DNA of 64,000 nt, from assembly GCA_963712485.1 (NCBI GenBank), contig CAVQID010000074.1:1-64000 (forward strand), in the 5' to 3' direction. Below, in pieces: positions 45,555 to 54,663 of this stretch (positions are counted from its first letter, which is position 1; every line of letters starts with the position of its first letter). The translations under genes and the position numbers were made by a program. The notes beneath the pieces are model-generated. The model was not told the DNA's origin, did no database searches, and saw only the letters and a program-made list of their open reading frames with translations. Origin of the DNA: JALORV01 sp963712485. GTDB taxonomy: Bacteria > Pseudomonadota > Gammaproteobacteria > Burkholderiales > Burkholderiaceae_F.

Positions 45555-46834
45555 CTTCGATCTCTATCGGTCCCAGGCTGGCGGGCGTCATCTGCGCATT
45601 GTCATGCGTACTGCCGGGGTCGGTCGCGCACGCGTATCCCCTCGATGCCTACCCGGAAACCGGAATCCGTCGACTCGAAGGCCTGCGCCTCGCCAACGAA
45701 GGCAAGTTAGCCGACGTCAAGCAGCCCAAAGGAGCCATGCTGCCGCTCAAGGCGGTCGACCTCAGGCTCGTCGGCTCGACGTTCGACCTGCCGCCGCCGG
45801 ATCCGGAGTTCAGCCGGCAGCTCACCGGTATCCTCGGTGGCAGCCTCGCCGGCTATGGCGTCGCAGTACTCGACCTGACTGACGCTGCCAAGCCGCGCTA
45901 CGCAGAACACAACGGCAACTACCGGCAGAACGTCGGCAGCGTCGGCAAGATCGTTGTGGCGCTGGCGCTGTTCCAGGCGCTGGCGGACGTCTACCCGAGC
46001 GACATCGGCGCTCGGCAGCGCATCCTCAAGACCGCGATGGTGACGGCGGACGGCTTCTCGCAGTACGACCACCACACGGTGCGCATGTTCAACGTCGAAA
46101 CCAAGGGGCTCACGCGGCGCGCGATCCAGGTCGGCGACAAGGCCACCCTCTGGGAGTACGTCGACTGGATGATGTCACCCAGTTCCAACTCGGCCGCCGG
46201 CATGGTGATGCGCGAGGCGATGCTGCTGCGCCAGTACGGCACCGCGTATCCGGTGCCGGAGGCGGAGATCAAGCGCTTCTTCACCCAGACGCCGAAGAGT
46301 GAACTGACGGCGCTCTACGAGAAGACCTTCTTCGAACCGGTCACTCGCAACGGACTCGATCTCGAACAGCTGCGGCAAGGCAGCTTCTTCACCGCGACCG
46401 GCAAGCGGATCGTGCCGGGGCCGGGCGACAGCGCCGGCACCGCGCGCGAACTGATGCGCTACCTGCTGCGGATGGAGGAGGGGCGTCTCGTCGACGAGTG
46501 GTCCAGCCGCGAGATCAAGCGGTTGATGTATGTCACGGAGCGCCGGATCCGCTACGCCAGCGCACCGTCACTCACCGACGCGGCCGTCTACTTCAAGTCG
46601 GGCTCACTCTACGAGTGCACGAAGGAACCTGACTTCCACTGTGGGCAGTACATGGGCAACGTGAAGAACTACATGAACTCGATCGCGATCATTGAATACC
46701 CGGCCGGCGAGCGGAAGCTGCACTACATGGTGACGCTGATCACGAACGTGCTGCGCAAGAACTCGGCGGCCGAGCACCAGGCGCTGGCGACCCGACTGCA
46801 GCAGCTGATCGTGACCAGCCACGGCGGGAAGTGA
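45551..46834 (+). CDS. second SxxK serine hydrolase
   Basis: A 427-residue protein with a signal peptide (GVICALSCVLPGSVAHA). YRQNVGSVGKIVVALALFQA contains SVGK as the SxxK motif, SSNSAAG stands where SxN is expected, and VYFKSGSLYEC gives KSG as the third motif. It belongs to the beta-lactamase/transpeptidase-like fold but has long insertions. The coupling to the dikinase-like gene suggests a shared process, unknown. Both proteins are predicted to be exported. Confidence 0.8.
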   Translation: MTSISIGPRLAGVICALSCVLPGSVAHAYPLDAYPETGIRRLEGLRLANEGKLADVKQPKGAMLPLKAVDLRLVGSTFDLPPPDPEFSRQLTGILGGSLAGYGVAVLDLTDAAKPRYAEHNGNYRQNVGSVGKIVVALALFQALADVYPSDIGARQRILKTAMVTADGFSQYDHHTVRMFNVETKGLTRRAIQVGDKATLWEYVDWMMSPSSNSAAGMVMREAMLLRQYGTAYPVPEAEIKRFFTQTPKSELTALYEKTFFEPVTRNGLDLEQLRQGSFFTATGKRIVPGPGDSAGTARELMRYLLRMEEGRLVDEWSSREIKRLMYVTERRIRYASAPSLTDAAVYFKSGSLYECTKEPDFHCGQYMGNVKNYMNSIAIIEYPAGERKLHYMVTLITNVLRKNSAAEHQALATRLQQLIVTSHGGK

Positions 46835-46882
46835 ACGAACGAAGAATTCGAGTGAAGTAGTGGCAGGGGCCTGAATGGCAGA

Positions 46883-47251
46883 GTGCACGCTGGATGCGTC
46901 GCGGCCGTAATGTTGCTGATGGACACGGCGGCGCATGCAGACACCGTCAACGCACGCTGCGAAATCTACTCGAAGGGGGCGGACAAGGCCTCGGCGGTGC
47001 TGCCGTGCACGTTCTCGCAGCGCCAAGGCCATGTCGCGATCGACCGTGCCGACGGCGTGCGGCACGAACTGGAGCCCAGGGGCGAGCGGCCGGGCAACTA
47101 TGTCGACCAAGCCGGCAAGCCGGCGTATCGGCAGAGCGGGCTGGGAAGTCGTGGGCAGATCTTCCGGCTCGCAACGGAATCGGTCTATATCTACTGGGAC
47201 ACAGCGGGTCTGCCCGGACAGACCGCGGCGGGCGCGCGCGTCACGAAGTGA
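46883..47251 (+). CDS. small secreted protein of unknown function
   Basis: About 122 residues, starting at a GTG (46883); an ATG at 46910 is an alternative. A weak signal peptide (AGCVAAVMLLMDTAAHAD) precedes a compact domain with ARCEIYSKGADKASAVLPCT, two cysteines that could pair. No family is recognised. It follows the serine hydrolase by 48 bases and overlaps the LysE gene tail to tail. Confidence 0.6.
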   Translation: MHAGCVAAVMLLMDTAAHADTVNARCEIYSKGADKASAVLPCTFSQRQGHVAIDRADGVRHELEPRGERPGNYVDQAGKPAYRQSGLGSRGQIFRLATESVYIYWDTAGLPGQTAAGARVTK

Positions 47252-47876
47252 CGCTGATCACCAACGCGGCGGCCCCGAGTACGAGCGCACCGGCGATGCG
47301 GTCGGTCCAGCGGGCGTAGCGCGGATCAGTCGCAACACGGCGTGCGCGGGACGCGAGCCAGCCATAGCCGGCGAGGATGAAGAACTCCGGAACAATTGAG
47401 CCGGCAGCCAGCCAGACCATCTGCGGACCGATCGGGAGCCGCGCGTCGACGAACTGCGGCAGGATCGCGACGAAGAAGATCAGGGTCTTCGGATTCGCCA
47501 GCTGCAACGTGAGCCCGGCGAGATAGAGGTCGCGGCGGGCGCTGCTGCGCGCAGTTGCTTGCGACACCGTGATCGGCGACGGCCGCCCGAACAGCGCCGA
47601 CAGTCCGACATACACCAGGTAGGCCGCGCCGATCCACTTCACCGCACTGAAGAACTCGCGCGACGCGGCGAGCACGGCGCCGAGCGCTGTTGCCGAGATG
47701 GCAAAGTAAATGGCGTTCGCGCTGAGGATGCCGAGGCTCGCCCACGTGGAGCGCCGCGCGCCGTGCGCCAGGCCGCAGGCGATGATCAACATGACCGCCG
47801 GCCCCGGCGACAGGGACAGCGCCACTTCGGTGAGCACGTACAGCCAGTACGTGTCCCAGTTGACGGCGTCGAGCAA
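47241..47876 (-). CDS. LysE/RhtB family amino-acid exporter
   Basis: About 211 residues with five or six hydrophobic segments. LSPGPAVMLIIACGLAHGAR is the family N-terminal motif, and LQLANPKTLIFFVAILPQFV is the second conserved block. It exports amino acids or related compounds. The start is uncertain: a TTG at 47876 puts the first membrane segment at a usual distance; the frame is open to 47927. Confidence 0.85.
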   Translation of the reverse strand: MLDAVNWDTYWLYVLTEVALSLSPGPAVMLIIACGLAHGARRSTWASLGILSANAIYFAISATALGAVLAASREFFSAVKWIGAAYLVYVGLSALFGRPSPITVSQATARSSARRDLYLAGLTLQLANPKTLIFFVAILPQFVDARLPIGPQMVWLAAGSIVPEFFILAGYGWLASRARRVATDPRYARWTDRIAGALVLGAAALVISVTS

Positions 47877-47892
47877 CGCGCGAGTCCCGGGA

Positions 47893-48739
47893 TCAGTTCG
47901 CGGTCGCCGACGACGGCGCGAACGCACGGGCGGCGAAGTCCTTCAGTGCCGCGAGGACTTCATCCGGACGTTCGGCCATCAACGAGTGCCCGCCGCTGTC
48001 GAGTTGAGTGACGGTCGCGTCAGGGCAGGCCTGGATCAGTGCCTGCGCGGCGCGCGGAGGTGTCATGGCGTCCTGGCTGCCCAGCACGAAGAGGGCGGGG
48101 CACTGCAGTGCCTCGGCCGCTTCGAGGCCGCCGACGTAGCTGTTGCATGCGGCGAAGTCGATCGGCAGCACGTTCGGGCCCGTCCCGGCGAGCGATGCGC
48201 TCCATCAGGCGCAGGTTCTGCCAGACGTTCGAGAACCCGGGGCCGGGATTGCAGGGCTTGCGCTCGAATGCGCCGATGGCGGCGCTGTGCGACCAGACGT
48301 TGATCATGTCCATGGCTTGTGGCACGTCGCTGCGGGTTGCATCGAGCAACGCATCGGACACGCGCATCGGAAAGGCGGCCGCTACCATCGCGACGCCGGC
48401 CACGCGATCCGCAACGCGCCGAGCGAGCTCGAGCGCAATCAGCGATCCCATGCTGTGGCCGATCAGCAGCAGTCGCGCGGCGCCGCTCTCGACGATGCCC
48501 TCGCACAGCCGGTCGGCGATCGCTTCGACGCTGGCAAGCGGCGGTCCGTCGCTGCGCATATGACCCGGCAGGTCGAATGCGAGCACGCTGTAGCCATGAT
48601 GGGCAAAGTAGCGGCTCTGCAGGATCCATACGCTGTGATCGTGCTGCGCACCGTGCAGGAACACGACGGTGGGACGCGCCGGGTCGAATGGCCGGCCGCC
48701 GGTGTAGGCGTACAGCCGCGAAGTCGTGAGCAGAGGCAT
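47893..48739 (-). pseudogene. alpha/beta hydrolase, single frameshift
   Basis: From the ATG at 48739: PTVVFLHGAQHDHSVW is the oxyanion-hole region, LLLIGHSMGSLIALELARRV has the nucleophile Ser (GHSMG), and DSGGHSLMAERPDEV contains the catalytic His. The part up to about 48190 and the part from about 48180 down (LPIDFAACNSYVGG) are in different frames; removing one base near 48185 joins them. All catalytic parts are present. The gene begins 2 bases after the metY stop. Sequencing error and recent mutation cannot be told apart. Confidence 0.8.
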
Positions 48740-48741
48740 GT

Positions 48742-50037
48742 TCAGCCGACCTTCTGCGCGCGCTTGAGCGCCTGCGAGAGATCCTCGATCAGGTCCACCT
48801 GATCTTCGAGGCCGACCGAGAGCCGGATCGTCCCTTGCGTGATTCCCGCGGCGGCCAGTTCGTCGTCCGGCACGCGGAAGTGCGTCGTCGATGCCGGATG
48901 GATCACCAGCGACTTGGCGTCGCCGACATTGGCCAGGTGCGAGAACACCCGCAGCGCTTCGACGAAAGCGCGGCCCGCCGCGCGTGAACCCTTCAGGTTG
49001 AAACTGAATACCGCGCCGCACCCTCGCGGCAGCAGGCATTGCGCCAGTGCGCGGTCCGGGTGCGACTCAAGCTCCGGATAGGCGACGGACTCGACCGCCG
49101 GGTGCTTGTTGAGAAACCCGACGACGGCGCGCGCATTGTCGACATGGCGTTGCATGCGCAACGGCAGGGTTTCTATGCCCTGCAGCAGCAGGAAGGCCGT
49201 GTGCGCGCTCATGCAGGCACCGAAGTCGCGCAGGCCCTCGCGACGGGCCCGCAGCAGGAACGGTGCAACCGTGCTTTCCTCGGCGAAGTTCATGCCATGG
49301 AATCCCGGGTAGGGCTCGGTGATCGTCGGAAACCGCCCGCTGGCGAGCCAGTCGAAGGTGCCACCATCGACCAGCACGCCGCCGATGGCCACGCCGTGGC
49401 CGCCGAGGAACTTGGTGGCCGAGTGATAGACGAGGTCGGCCCCGTGATCGAAGGGGGTCATCAACCAGGGGGTAGTGAAGGTCGAGTCGACCAGCAGGGG
49501 CACGCCGTGTTCGTGCGCAATGGAGCTGACGGCCGGGATGTCGAGAACGTCCAGGCCGGGATTGCCGAGCGTCTCCCCGAACAGCAATTGCGTGTCGGGC
49601 CGGATCGCGGCGCGCCAGGCCTGCAGGTCGCGCGGATTCACGAAGGTCGTTTCGATGCCGAACCGCGCCAGCGTGTAGGCGAGCAGGTTGTGCGATCCGC
49701 CGTACAGTGCGCGGCTGGCGACGATATGGCTGCCGGCGCCCATGATCGTTGCAATCGCCAGGTGCAATGCGGCCTGCCCGCTCGCTGTCGCAATCGCGCC
49801 CACACCCTTTTCGAGCGCGGCGATGCGCTCCTCGAATACCGCAACGGTCGGGTTCGAGATGCGCGAGTACACGTGGCCGGCGCGCTCCATGTTGAAGAGT
49901 GCGGCCGCGTGGTCGGAGTCCTCGAAGACGAACGAGGTGGTCGCGTAGATCGGCACCGCGCGTGCCCCGGTGGTCGGGTCCGGCGGCTGGCCGGCATGCA
50001 GCGCGAGCGTGTCGAAACCGGGATAGCGGACAGTCAT
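48742..50037 (-). CDS. metY: O-acetylhomoserine sulfhydrylase (MetY-like)
   Basis: A 431-residue PLP enzyme of the Cys/Met metabolism family. GFDTLALHAGQPPDPTTGAR, RISNPTVAVFEERIAALEKG and DLVYHSATKFLGGHGVAIGG (PLP-binding Lys in SATK) are typical. The long form with GATK/SATK-FLGGHG points to O-acetylhomoserine aminocarboxypropyltransferase, which makes homocysteine from sulfide. The ATG at 50037 gives the usual N-terminus. An alpha/beta hydrolase follows in the same operon. Confidence 0.88.
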   Translation of the reverse strand: MTVRYPGFDTLALHAGQPPDPTTGARAVPIYATTSFVFEDSDHAAALFNMERAGHVYSRISNPTVAVFEERIAALEKGVGAIATASGQAALHLAIATIMGAGSHIVASRALYGGSHNLLAYTLARFGIETTFVNPRDLQAWRAAIRPDTQLLFGETLGNPGLDVLDIPAVSSIAHEHGVPLLVDSTFTTPWLMTPFDHGADLVYHSATKFLGGHGVAIGGVLVDGGTFDWLASGRFPTITEPYPGFHGMNFAEESTVAPFLLRARREGLRDFGACMSAHTAFLLLQGIETLPLRMQRHVDNARAVVGFLNKHPAVESVAYPELESHPDRALAQCLLPRGCGAVFSFNLKGSRAAGRAFVEALRVFSHLANVGDAKSLVIHPASTTHFRVPDDELAAAGITQGTIRLSVGLEDQVDLIEDLSQALKRAQKVG

Positions 50038-50138
50038 GGCGGTGGTCGGGCACGGGGAAACGACGATGATGCCAGTGTCTCGAACGCAACCCCCGGGTTC
50101 GGTCAACCCGCGTGCACGCCGCTAAACTGCACGGCCCG

Positions 50139-51089
50139 ATGGATACGCGCGCCCAGCTTTATGCCCCGGTCGAGCCGCACGACAGCGGCATGCTGGCGCT
50201 CGATGACCTGCATACGATGTACTGGGAGTCGGTCGGCAACCCATCGGGCGTGCCGGTCCTGTTTCTGCATGGCGGTCCCGGGGGCGGCTGTTCGCCCGAG
50301 CACCGCCGTTTCTTCGATCCGGAGTTCTTCCGCGCGGTGCTGTTTGACCAGCGCGGCGCGGGCGCGTCGACCCCGCTCGGTGCAGTCGAATCCAACACGA
50401 CACAGCAACTGATTGCCGACATTGAACTGCTGCGCGAATACCTCGGGGTGGAGCGCTGGCTGGTGTTCGGTGGGTCGTGGGGCAGCACGCTAGGCCTCGC
50501 CTATGGGCAGGCGCATCCGCATCGCTGTAGCGGATTCCTGCTGCGGGGCATCTTTCTCGGGCGGCAGAGCGAGATCGACTGGTTCCTGTATGGGTTGCGA
50601 CAGATCTTTCCCGAGGCGTGGCGAAACTTCGCCGGCATGCTGCCCGAGGAAGAGCAAGGCGACTTGCTACAGGGTTACCGCAGGCGCCTGTTCGATCCCG
50701 ACCCGCGCGTGCAGCTGAGTTTCGCGCGCGCCTGGAGCGAATACGAAGGGTCGTGCTCGACGTTGCTGCCGAACCCCGAACTCGTGCGCCACTTTGCTGC
50801 CGAGGCGCTGGGGCTGGCACGCCTCGAGGCGCATTATTTTGCGCATCGCTGTTTCCTCGGCCCCGACGAGCTGCTGCAGAACATCGACCGCATCCGACGG
50901 CATCCCGCCTCTATCGTGCACGCACGCTATGACATGATCTGCCCGATCGTCAGCGCCGACGATCTGGCCCGCGCCTGGCCGACGGCGCGATATACGATCG
51001 TGCCCGACGCCGGTCACTCGGTCTGGGAGCCGGCCGTTAGGGCTACGGTCATCGCCGAGCTCGAACGATTCAAGTCGGTTTTGGTCTGA
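50139..51089 (+). CDS. pip: proline iminopeptidase
   Basis: A 316-residue alpha/beta hydrolase. LFLHGGPGGGCSPEHRRFFD, then VLFDQRGAGASTP and VFGGSWGSTLGLAYGQAHP with the nucleophile Ser (GGSWGS), define the S33 proline iminopeptidases. The catalytic Asp and His lie in HARYDMICP and DAGHSVWEP. It releases N-terminal proline from peptides. Divergent from metY. The start at 50139 matches family length. Confidence 0.92.
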   Translation: MDTRAQLYAPVEPHDSGMLALDDLHTMYWESVGNPSGVPVLFLHGGPGGGCSPEHRRFFDPEFFRAVLFDQRGAGASTPLGAVESNTTQQLIADIELLREYLGVERWLVFGGSWGSTLGLAYGQAHPHRCSGFLLRGIFLGRQSEIDWFLYGLRQIFPEAWRNFAGMLPEEEQGDLLQGYRRRLFDPDPRVQLSFARAWSEYEGSCSTLLPNPELVRHFAAEALGLARLEAHYFAHRCFLGPDELLQNIDRIRRHPASIVHARYDMICPIVSADDLARAWPTARYTIVPDAGHSVWEPAVRATVIAELERFKSVLV

Positions 51090-51097
51090 CTCCCACG

Positions 51098-51883
51098 ATG
51101 CCGCGCTTTGCCGCCAACATCAGCCTTCTGTATCCCGAGTACCCGCTGCTCGAGCGCATCGGAGCTGCTGCCCGCGATGGCTTCGCCGCGATCGAAGTGC
51201 AGTCGCCCTATGGGGCGGAAGCCGCCGACTTTCGGCGTGCGCTGGACGACGCACGCGTCGCGCTGGCCTTGATCAATGCACCGGTCGGCGACTTCGCCGG
51301 CGGCGAACGCGGATTGGCGGCGTTGCCGGGTCACGAAGAGGCGTTTGATGCCGCGCTCGGGCGCGCGTTGGACTATGCGCGCGCTACTGGAGCTCCCCGC
51401 GTTCACGTGATGGCCGGAACGCCAGGGCCCGATGTTCCGCACGCCGAAGCGCTCGCCGTCTACGAGCGCAACCTGGCGCAAGCCTGCGCGGCTTTCGCGC
51501 CTTTCGGCATCCGCGTGACGATCGAGCCGATCAACCCGCACGACTTTCCGGGGTACTTCCTGAACCGGTTGCCGTTGGCCGTCTCCGTCATCGAGCGGCT
51601 GCCGGTTCCGGGGCCGTTGCTGCAGTTCGACTTCTATCACCTGCAGATCCTGCAGGGCGACCTCATTCGTCATCTACGACAGCACTTTGCGCTGATCGGT
51701 CATGTGCAGATCGCCGGTGTGCCCGACAGGAACGAGCCGGATACCGGCGAGATCAACTACGTCGAGATCTTCCGCGAGCTGGACCGTCTGCGCTATTCGG
51801 GATGGGTCGGGTGCGAGTACCGGCCGGCCAACGTGGAGCCGGGTGGCACATCTGCGGGATTGGGCTGGCTGCGCCGCCTCTGA
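51098..51883 (+). CDS. hyi: hydroxypyruvate isomerase family TIM-barrel protein
   Basis: A 261-residue xylose-isomerase-like barrel. RFAANISLLYPEYPLLERIG at the start, VTIEPINPHDFPGYFLN (metal-binding Glu) and LLQFDFYHLQILQGDL are all typical of Hyi/OtnI. Near the C-terminus WVGCEYRPA has the second metal Glu. The family interconverts hydroxypyruvate and tartronate semialdehyde, or related sugars (OtnI). It follows pip by 8 bases. Confidence 0.88.
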   Translation: MPRFAANISLLYPEYPLLERIGAAARDGFAAIEVQSPYGAEAADFRRALDDARVALALINAPVGDFAGGERGLAALPGHEEAFDAALGRALDYARATGAPRVHVMAGTPGPDVPHAEALAVYERNLAQACAAFAPFGIRVTIEPINPHDFPGYFLNRLPLAVSVIERLPVPGPLLQFDFYHLQILQGDLIRHLRQHFALIGHVQIAGVPDRNEPDTGEINYVEIFRELDRLRYSGWVGCEYRPANVEPGGTSAGLGWLRRL

Positions 51884-51961
51884 TTTGTGCTTGTTTGTCG
51901 CAGATCGCGGGGCTAGCATGGGCCGATCGCGCGTCGATGTTTCATACCCGGAGGACAACTC

Positions 51962-52423
51962 ATGAAGGTCAGCGACATCCTGCGGGTCAAGGGCACTGCG
52001 CTCTACACCGCAACCCCGGAAACTCCGCTCGCCCGCGCGGTCGCCGTCATGGCCGAACTGGACATCGGCTCGGTGGTCGTCATGGAGTATGGGGAACTGG
52101 TCGGCATGCTGACTTTCCGCGAGGTCATCAATCGCATCCATGCCAATGGCGGCAGCGTCGGCGACGTCAGCGTGCGCAGGGTCATGGATGACTCGCCGCT
52201 GACGGTCACTCCTGAGACCGAAGTCATGGAAGTTCGTCGCTTGATGCTCGAGCGCCATGCACGTTACCTGCCGGTAGTCGACGGCCGCACGCTTGCCGGC
52301 GTGATCTCTTTCTACGATGTCGCCCGTGCGGTTCTCGAAGAGCAGAGCTTCGAAAATCGCATGCTCAAGGCCTACATCCGCGACTGGCCCGAGCCGGAAG
52401 AAGGCACGGCGCGCACCAATTAA
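51962..52423 (+). CDS. CBS-domain protein
   Basis: A 153-residue protein with two CBS domains: MAELDIGSVVVMEYGELVGM and the repeat MLERHARYLPVVDGRTLAGV. Such stand-alone pairs bind adenosyl nucleotides and sense energy state; the target is unknown. A GGAGGACAA ribosome-binding site precedes the ATG. Confidence 0.88.
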   Translation: MKVSDILRVKGTALYTATPETPLARAVAVMAELDIGSVVVMEYGELVGMLTFREVINRIHANGGSVGDVSVRRVMDDSPLTVTPETEVMEVRRLMLERHARYLPVVDGRTLAGVISFYDVARAVLEEQSFENRMLKAYIRDWPEPEEGTARTN

Positions 52424-52788
52424 GTCTTTTCGGTAGACCATCTGCGGGCGAGTCCGGGGCCGGGTCGCGGTTGCTGCTCGCGTAGCGATTCCCGCGCCCT
52501 GACGGCCTGTTCCGGGCGTTCTGGGCTGAACTAACTAACGCGGCCCGTCACATGCGCGAAATCCGTCTCGGCGATTGTTTGCCCCAAAAAACGGCGTGAA
52601 CTGCCGCTGGGCGCGACGAACTGCAGCAGGCGCCGACGAGCGACAGAAGTGCGGCTGAAGGCGACGAAATCCGCTTTGCAGTTCACGCCGCGATTTCTGC
52701 GGCCCGTCGCAAGTCGCTCGAAACCGTGGCCTCGTCTGCCTACAGTGCACTCATCGACAACGCAGCACCGCACTGAAAGGACCGAACC
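52424..52788. promoter_or_regulatory. non-coding region with a 13-bp inverted repeat
   Basis: No supported gene on either strand. CGGCGTGAACTGC (52592-52604) is the exact complement of GCAGTTCACGCCG (52678-52690). The 73 bases between carry several GCGACGA words. It lies about 100 bases upstream of the 59-codon ORF and could be an operator or RNA structure. Confidence 0.4.
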
Positions 52789-52968
52789 ATGAACGCCGCC
52801 GCCACCCCGAGTTTCTCGACCCGCCTGACCGCTTTTGTCGTCGCGCTGCTCGCCAGCGGCGTGGTGCTGGGCAGCACCGTCGCCGGCATGCAGCCGCGCG
52901 AAGCAGGTGCCCGCCAACAGGTCATCGCGCTGGAGCGCGTGACGGTGACCGCTGCGCGGGTGAACTGA
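52789..52968 (+). CDS. 59-residue small exported or membrane peptide
   Basis: The ATG at 52789 follows GAAAGGA, a good ribosome-binding site. The product has one hydrophobic segment (LTAFVVALLASGVVLGSTVA) and then a short tail ending QVIALERVTVTAARVN. No known family can be named with confidence; similar short proteins ending in a VVVTA-like tail occur in Burkholderiales from memory. A terminator-like hairpin follows at 53059. The good start site, hydrophobic segment and terminator support a real gene. Confidence 0.6.
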   Translation: MNAAATPSFSTRLTAFVVALLASGVVLGSTVAGMQPREAGARQQVIALERVTVTAARVN

Positions 52969-53058
52969 GCGCGACGCGCACGGCGCGCCGCGCCCGGTCC
53001 CGCGGCGTTCGCCCGCGCGCAGGGCAGAACCCGATCTACCGCATCAGGCCATACGACA

Positions 53059-53080
53059 AAGCCCGGCTTCGGCCGGGCTT
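53059..53080 (+). terminator. intrinsic terminator hairpin
   Basis: AAGCCCGGC and GCCGGGCTT form a nine-base stem with a TTCG loop. The T-run after it is weak (TTGGTCTTTG). It lies 90 bases after the small ORF. Confidence 0.65.
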
Positions 53081-53290
53081 GGTCTTTGTGGCGATCCCAA
53101 TCCGCCGCCCGCGCTTCGCATGTCGGCGTTTCTTACATGCGGACTGCGCCGCACAACGGAAGACGCTCGAAATCAATCACTTGGCCAGCGGGCGTGAACC
53201 GTGCTTACGGTCGTCCTGCCTGCGCAACAAAAACGATTCAAGAGTGCGCCGGCCATATTGACCACATGCTTTGTCCTTGGGAAGGGATTC

Positions 53291-54157
53291 ATGAGAACGT
53301 TTACACCTCGTCGCGGCAGCCGCCGGCCGCTCGGCGCATGCTTGCTGGTTTCATTCATTGCGATTTCGGCATTCGTGTCGATATCGGCACATGCGGCGCT
53401 CGTCATCAATTACCCCGATTTCTCGGACGTGAGCGGGCTCACGATCAACGGCAATGCGGCGAAGGTGGGCAATGTTCTGCGGGTGACGCCGGCAAACTTC
53501 AGCCAGGCCGGCAGTGCGTTCTCGACGAACAAGGTGGCGCTGAGCAATGGCGCCTCATTCAGTACGTTTTTCCGCTTCCGCTTCACTGATCCGGGTGGCG
53601 CGTGTGACGGCTTCGGTTGCGGCGCGGACGGCATCGTCTTTGCCGTGCAGACGGTCGCTAACGACGTGGGTACCGGAGGCGGTGGCATCGGCTACCAGGG
53701 AATTCCGAACAGTGTCGGTGTCGAGTTCGACAACTGGTTCAACGGCGGGATCGACATCAACAGCAATCACGTCGGCATCGATCTGAACGGCAACGTCAAT
53801 TCGGTGGTGTCGACGAATATTGCCGAAGCCGACCTGAATGGCGGCGACGTCTGGAACGCCTGGGTCGATTACAACAGCGTGACTGACCTGCTCGAGGTTC
53901 GCCTGACCCGCTTGGCGGCCCGCCCGGCCGCGGCATTGCTGTCGTACACGGTGGATCTGGCCTCGATCCTCGGCTCGACCGACGCATTTGTCGGTTTCAC
54001 CTCGGGCACCGGCGCCGCGTTCGCCAACCACGACATTCTGTCGTGGCAACTGATCGACAACTACAACCCGATCACGCCGGTGCCTGAGCCTGCCGGACTT
54101 GCGTTGCTCGGGTTTGCGCTGGCCGGACTCGCGACCCTGCGGCGGCGCCGGAAGTAA
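53291..54157 (+). CDS. PEP-CTERM exported protein with lectin-like domain
   Basis: A 288-residue protein. A signal peptide (LLVSFIAISAFVSISAHA) is followed by a legume-lectin-like beta-sandwich (GGGGIGYQGIPNSVGVEFDN, HVGIDLNGNVNSVVS). The C-terminus VPEPAGLALLGFALAGLATL then RRRRK is a complete PEP-CTERM signal: motif, membrane segment and basic tail. This signal is processed by exosortase (EpsH family), so the genome should encode one; none is in the window. The start at 53291 gives a clean signal peptide. Likely a surface or exopolysaccharide-associated protein. Confidence 0.88.
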   Translation: MRTFTPRRGSRRPLGACLLVSFIAISAFVSISAHAALVINYPDFSDVSGLTINGNAAKVGNVLRVTPANFSQAGSAFSTNKVALSNGASFSTFFRFRFTDPGGACDGFGCGADGIVFAVQTVANDVGTGGGGIGYQGIPNSVGVEFDNWFNGGIDINSNHVGIDLNGNVNSVVSTNIAEADLNGGDVWNAWVDYNSVTDLLEVRLTRLAARPAAALLSYTVDLASILGSTDAFVGFTSGTGAAFANHDILSWQLIDNYNPITPVPEPAGLALLGFALAGLATLRRRRK

Positions 54158-54179
54158 GCGTCAGCTGCAACTCTCAACA

Positions 54180-54204
54180 AAGCCCTGCCTTGCGGGGCTT
54201 TTTC
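54180..54204 (+). terminator. intrinsic terminator after the PEP-CTERM gene
   Basis: AAGCCC and GGGCTT pair around a nine-base loop and a T-run follows. It lies 23 bases after the stop. Confidence 0.75.
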
Positions 54205-54311
54205 TTGTTCGAAGAATCCTGCCCAGTCGCGCTCTTCGCACTGCATGGTCTTTTGTCGCCGCTGGCCAGCCTGAAAAACGGGGCACTCATTACCGCACTG
54301 GGAGGAGAGGA

Positions 54312-54662
54312 GTGACAGCAGCTGCACAGAGCGTCCGCGTTTTCGGCTTTTACCTGGTCGGCCTCGGCGCCGGGCTCGTGCTCGCACCCAACCTGCTGCT
54401 GGGGCTTTTCGGAATGCCGCCCACGACGGAAATCTGGATCCGCGTTGTCGGCATGCTGGTCGGATTTCTCGGTTACTACTACATCCGCGCCACGCGGGCA
54501 GGCCTCACGGCCTTCTTTGGGTGGACCGTTCCGCTGCGGCTGTCGGTACTGCTGTTCTTCGGTGCCTTTGTACTTCTCGGCCTTGCCCCGCCGGTGTTGC
54601 TCCTTTTCGCACTGGTCGACGTTGCCGGAGCGCTCTGGACCTGGCGCGCACTCCGGCGCTGA
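54312..54662 (+). CDS. small membrane protein of unknown function
   Basis: A 116-residue protein from a GTG at 54312 preceded by GGAGGAGAGGA. Four hydrophobic segments are visible (VFGFYLVGLGAGLVLAPNLL; VVGMLVGFLGYYYIRA; LSVLLFFGAFVLLGLAPPVL; and the last helix). Not recognised as a named family. It converges on maeB, 1 base apart. Confidence 0.7.
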   Translation: MTAAAQSVRVFGFYLVGLGAGLVLAPNLLLGLFGMPPTTEIWIRVVGMLVGFLGYYYIRATRAGLTAFFGWTVPLRLSVLLFFGAFVLLGLAPPVLLLFALVDVAGALWTWRALRR

Positions 54663-54663
54663 T

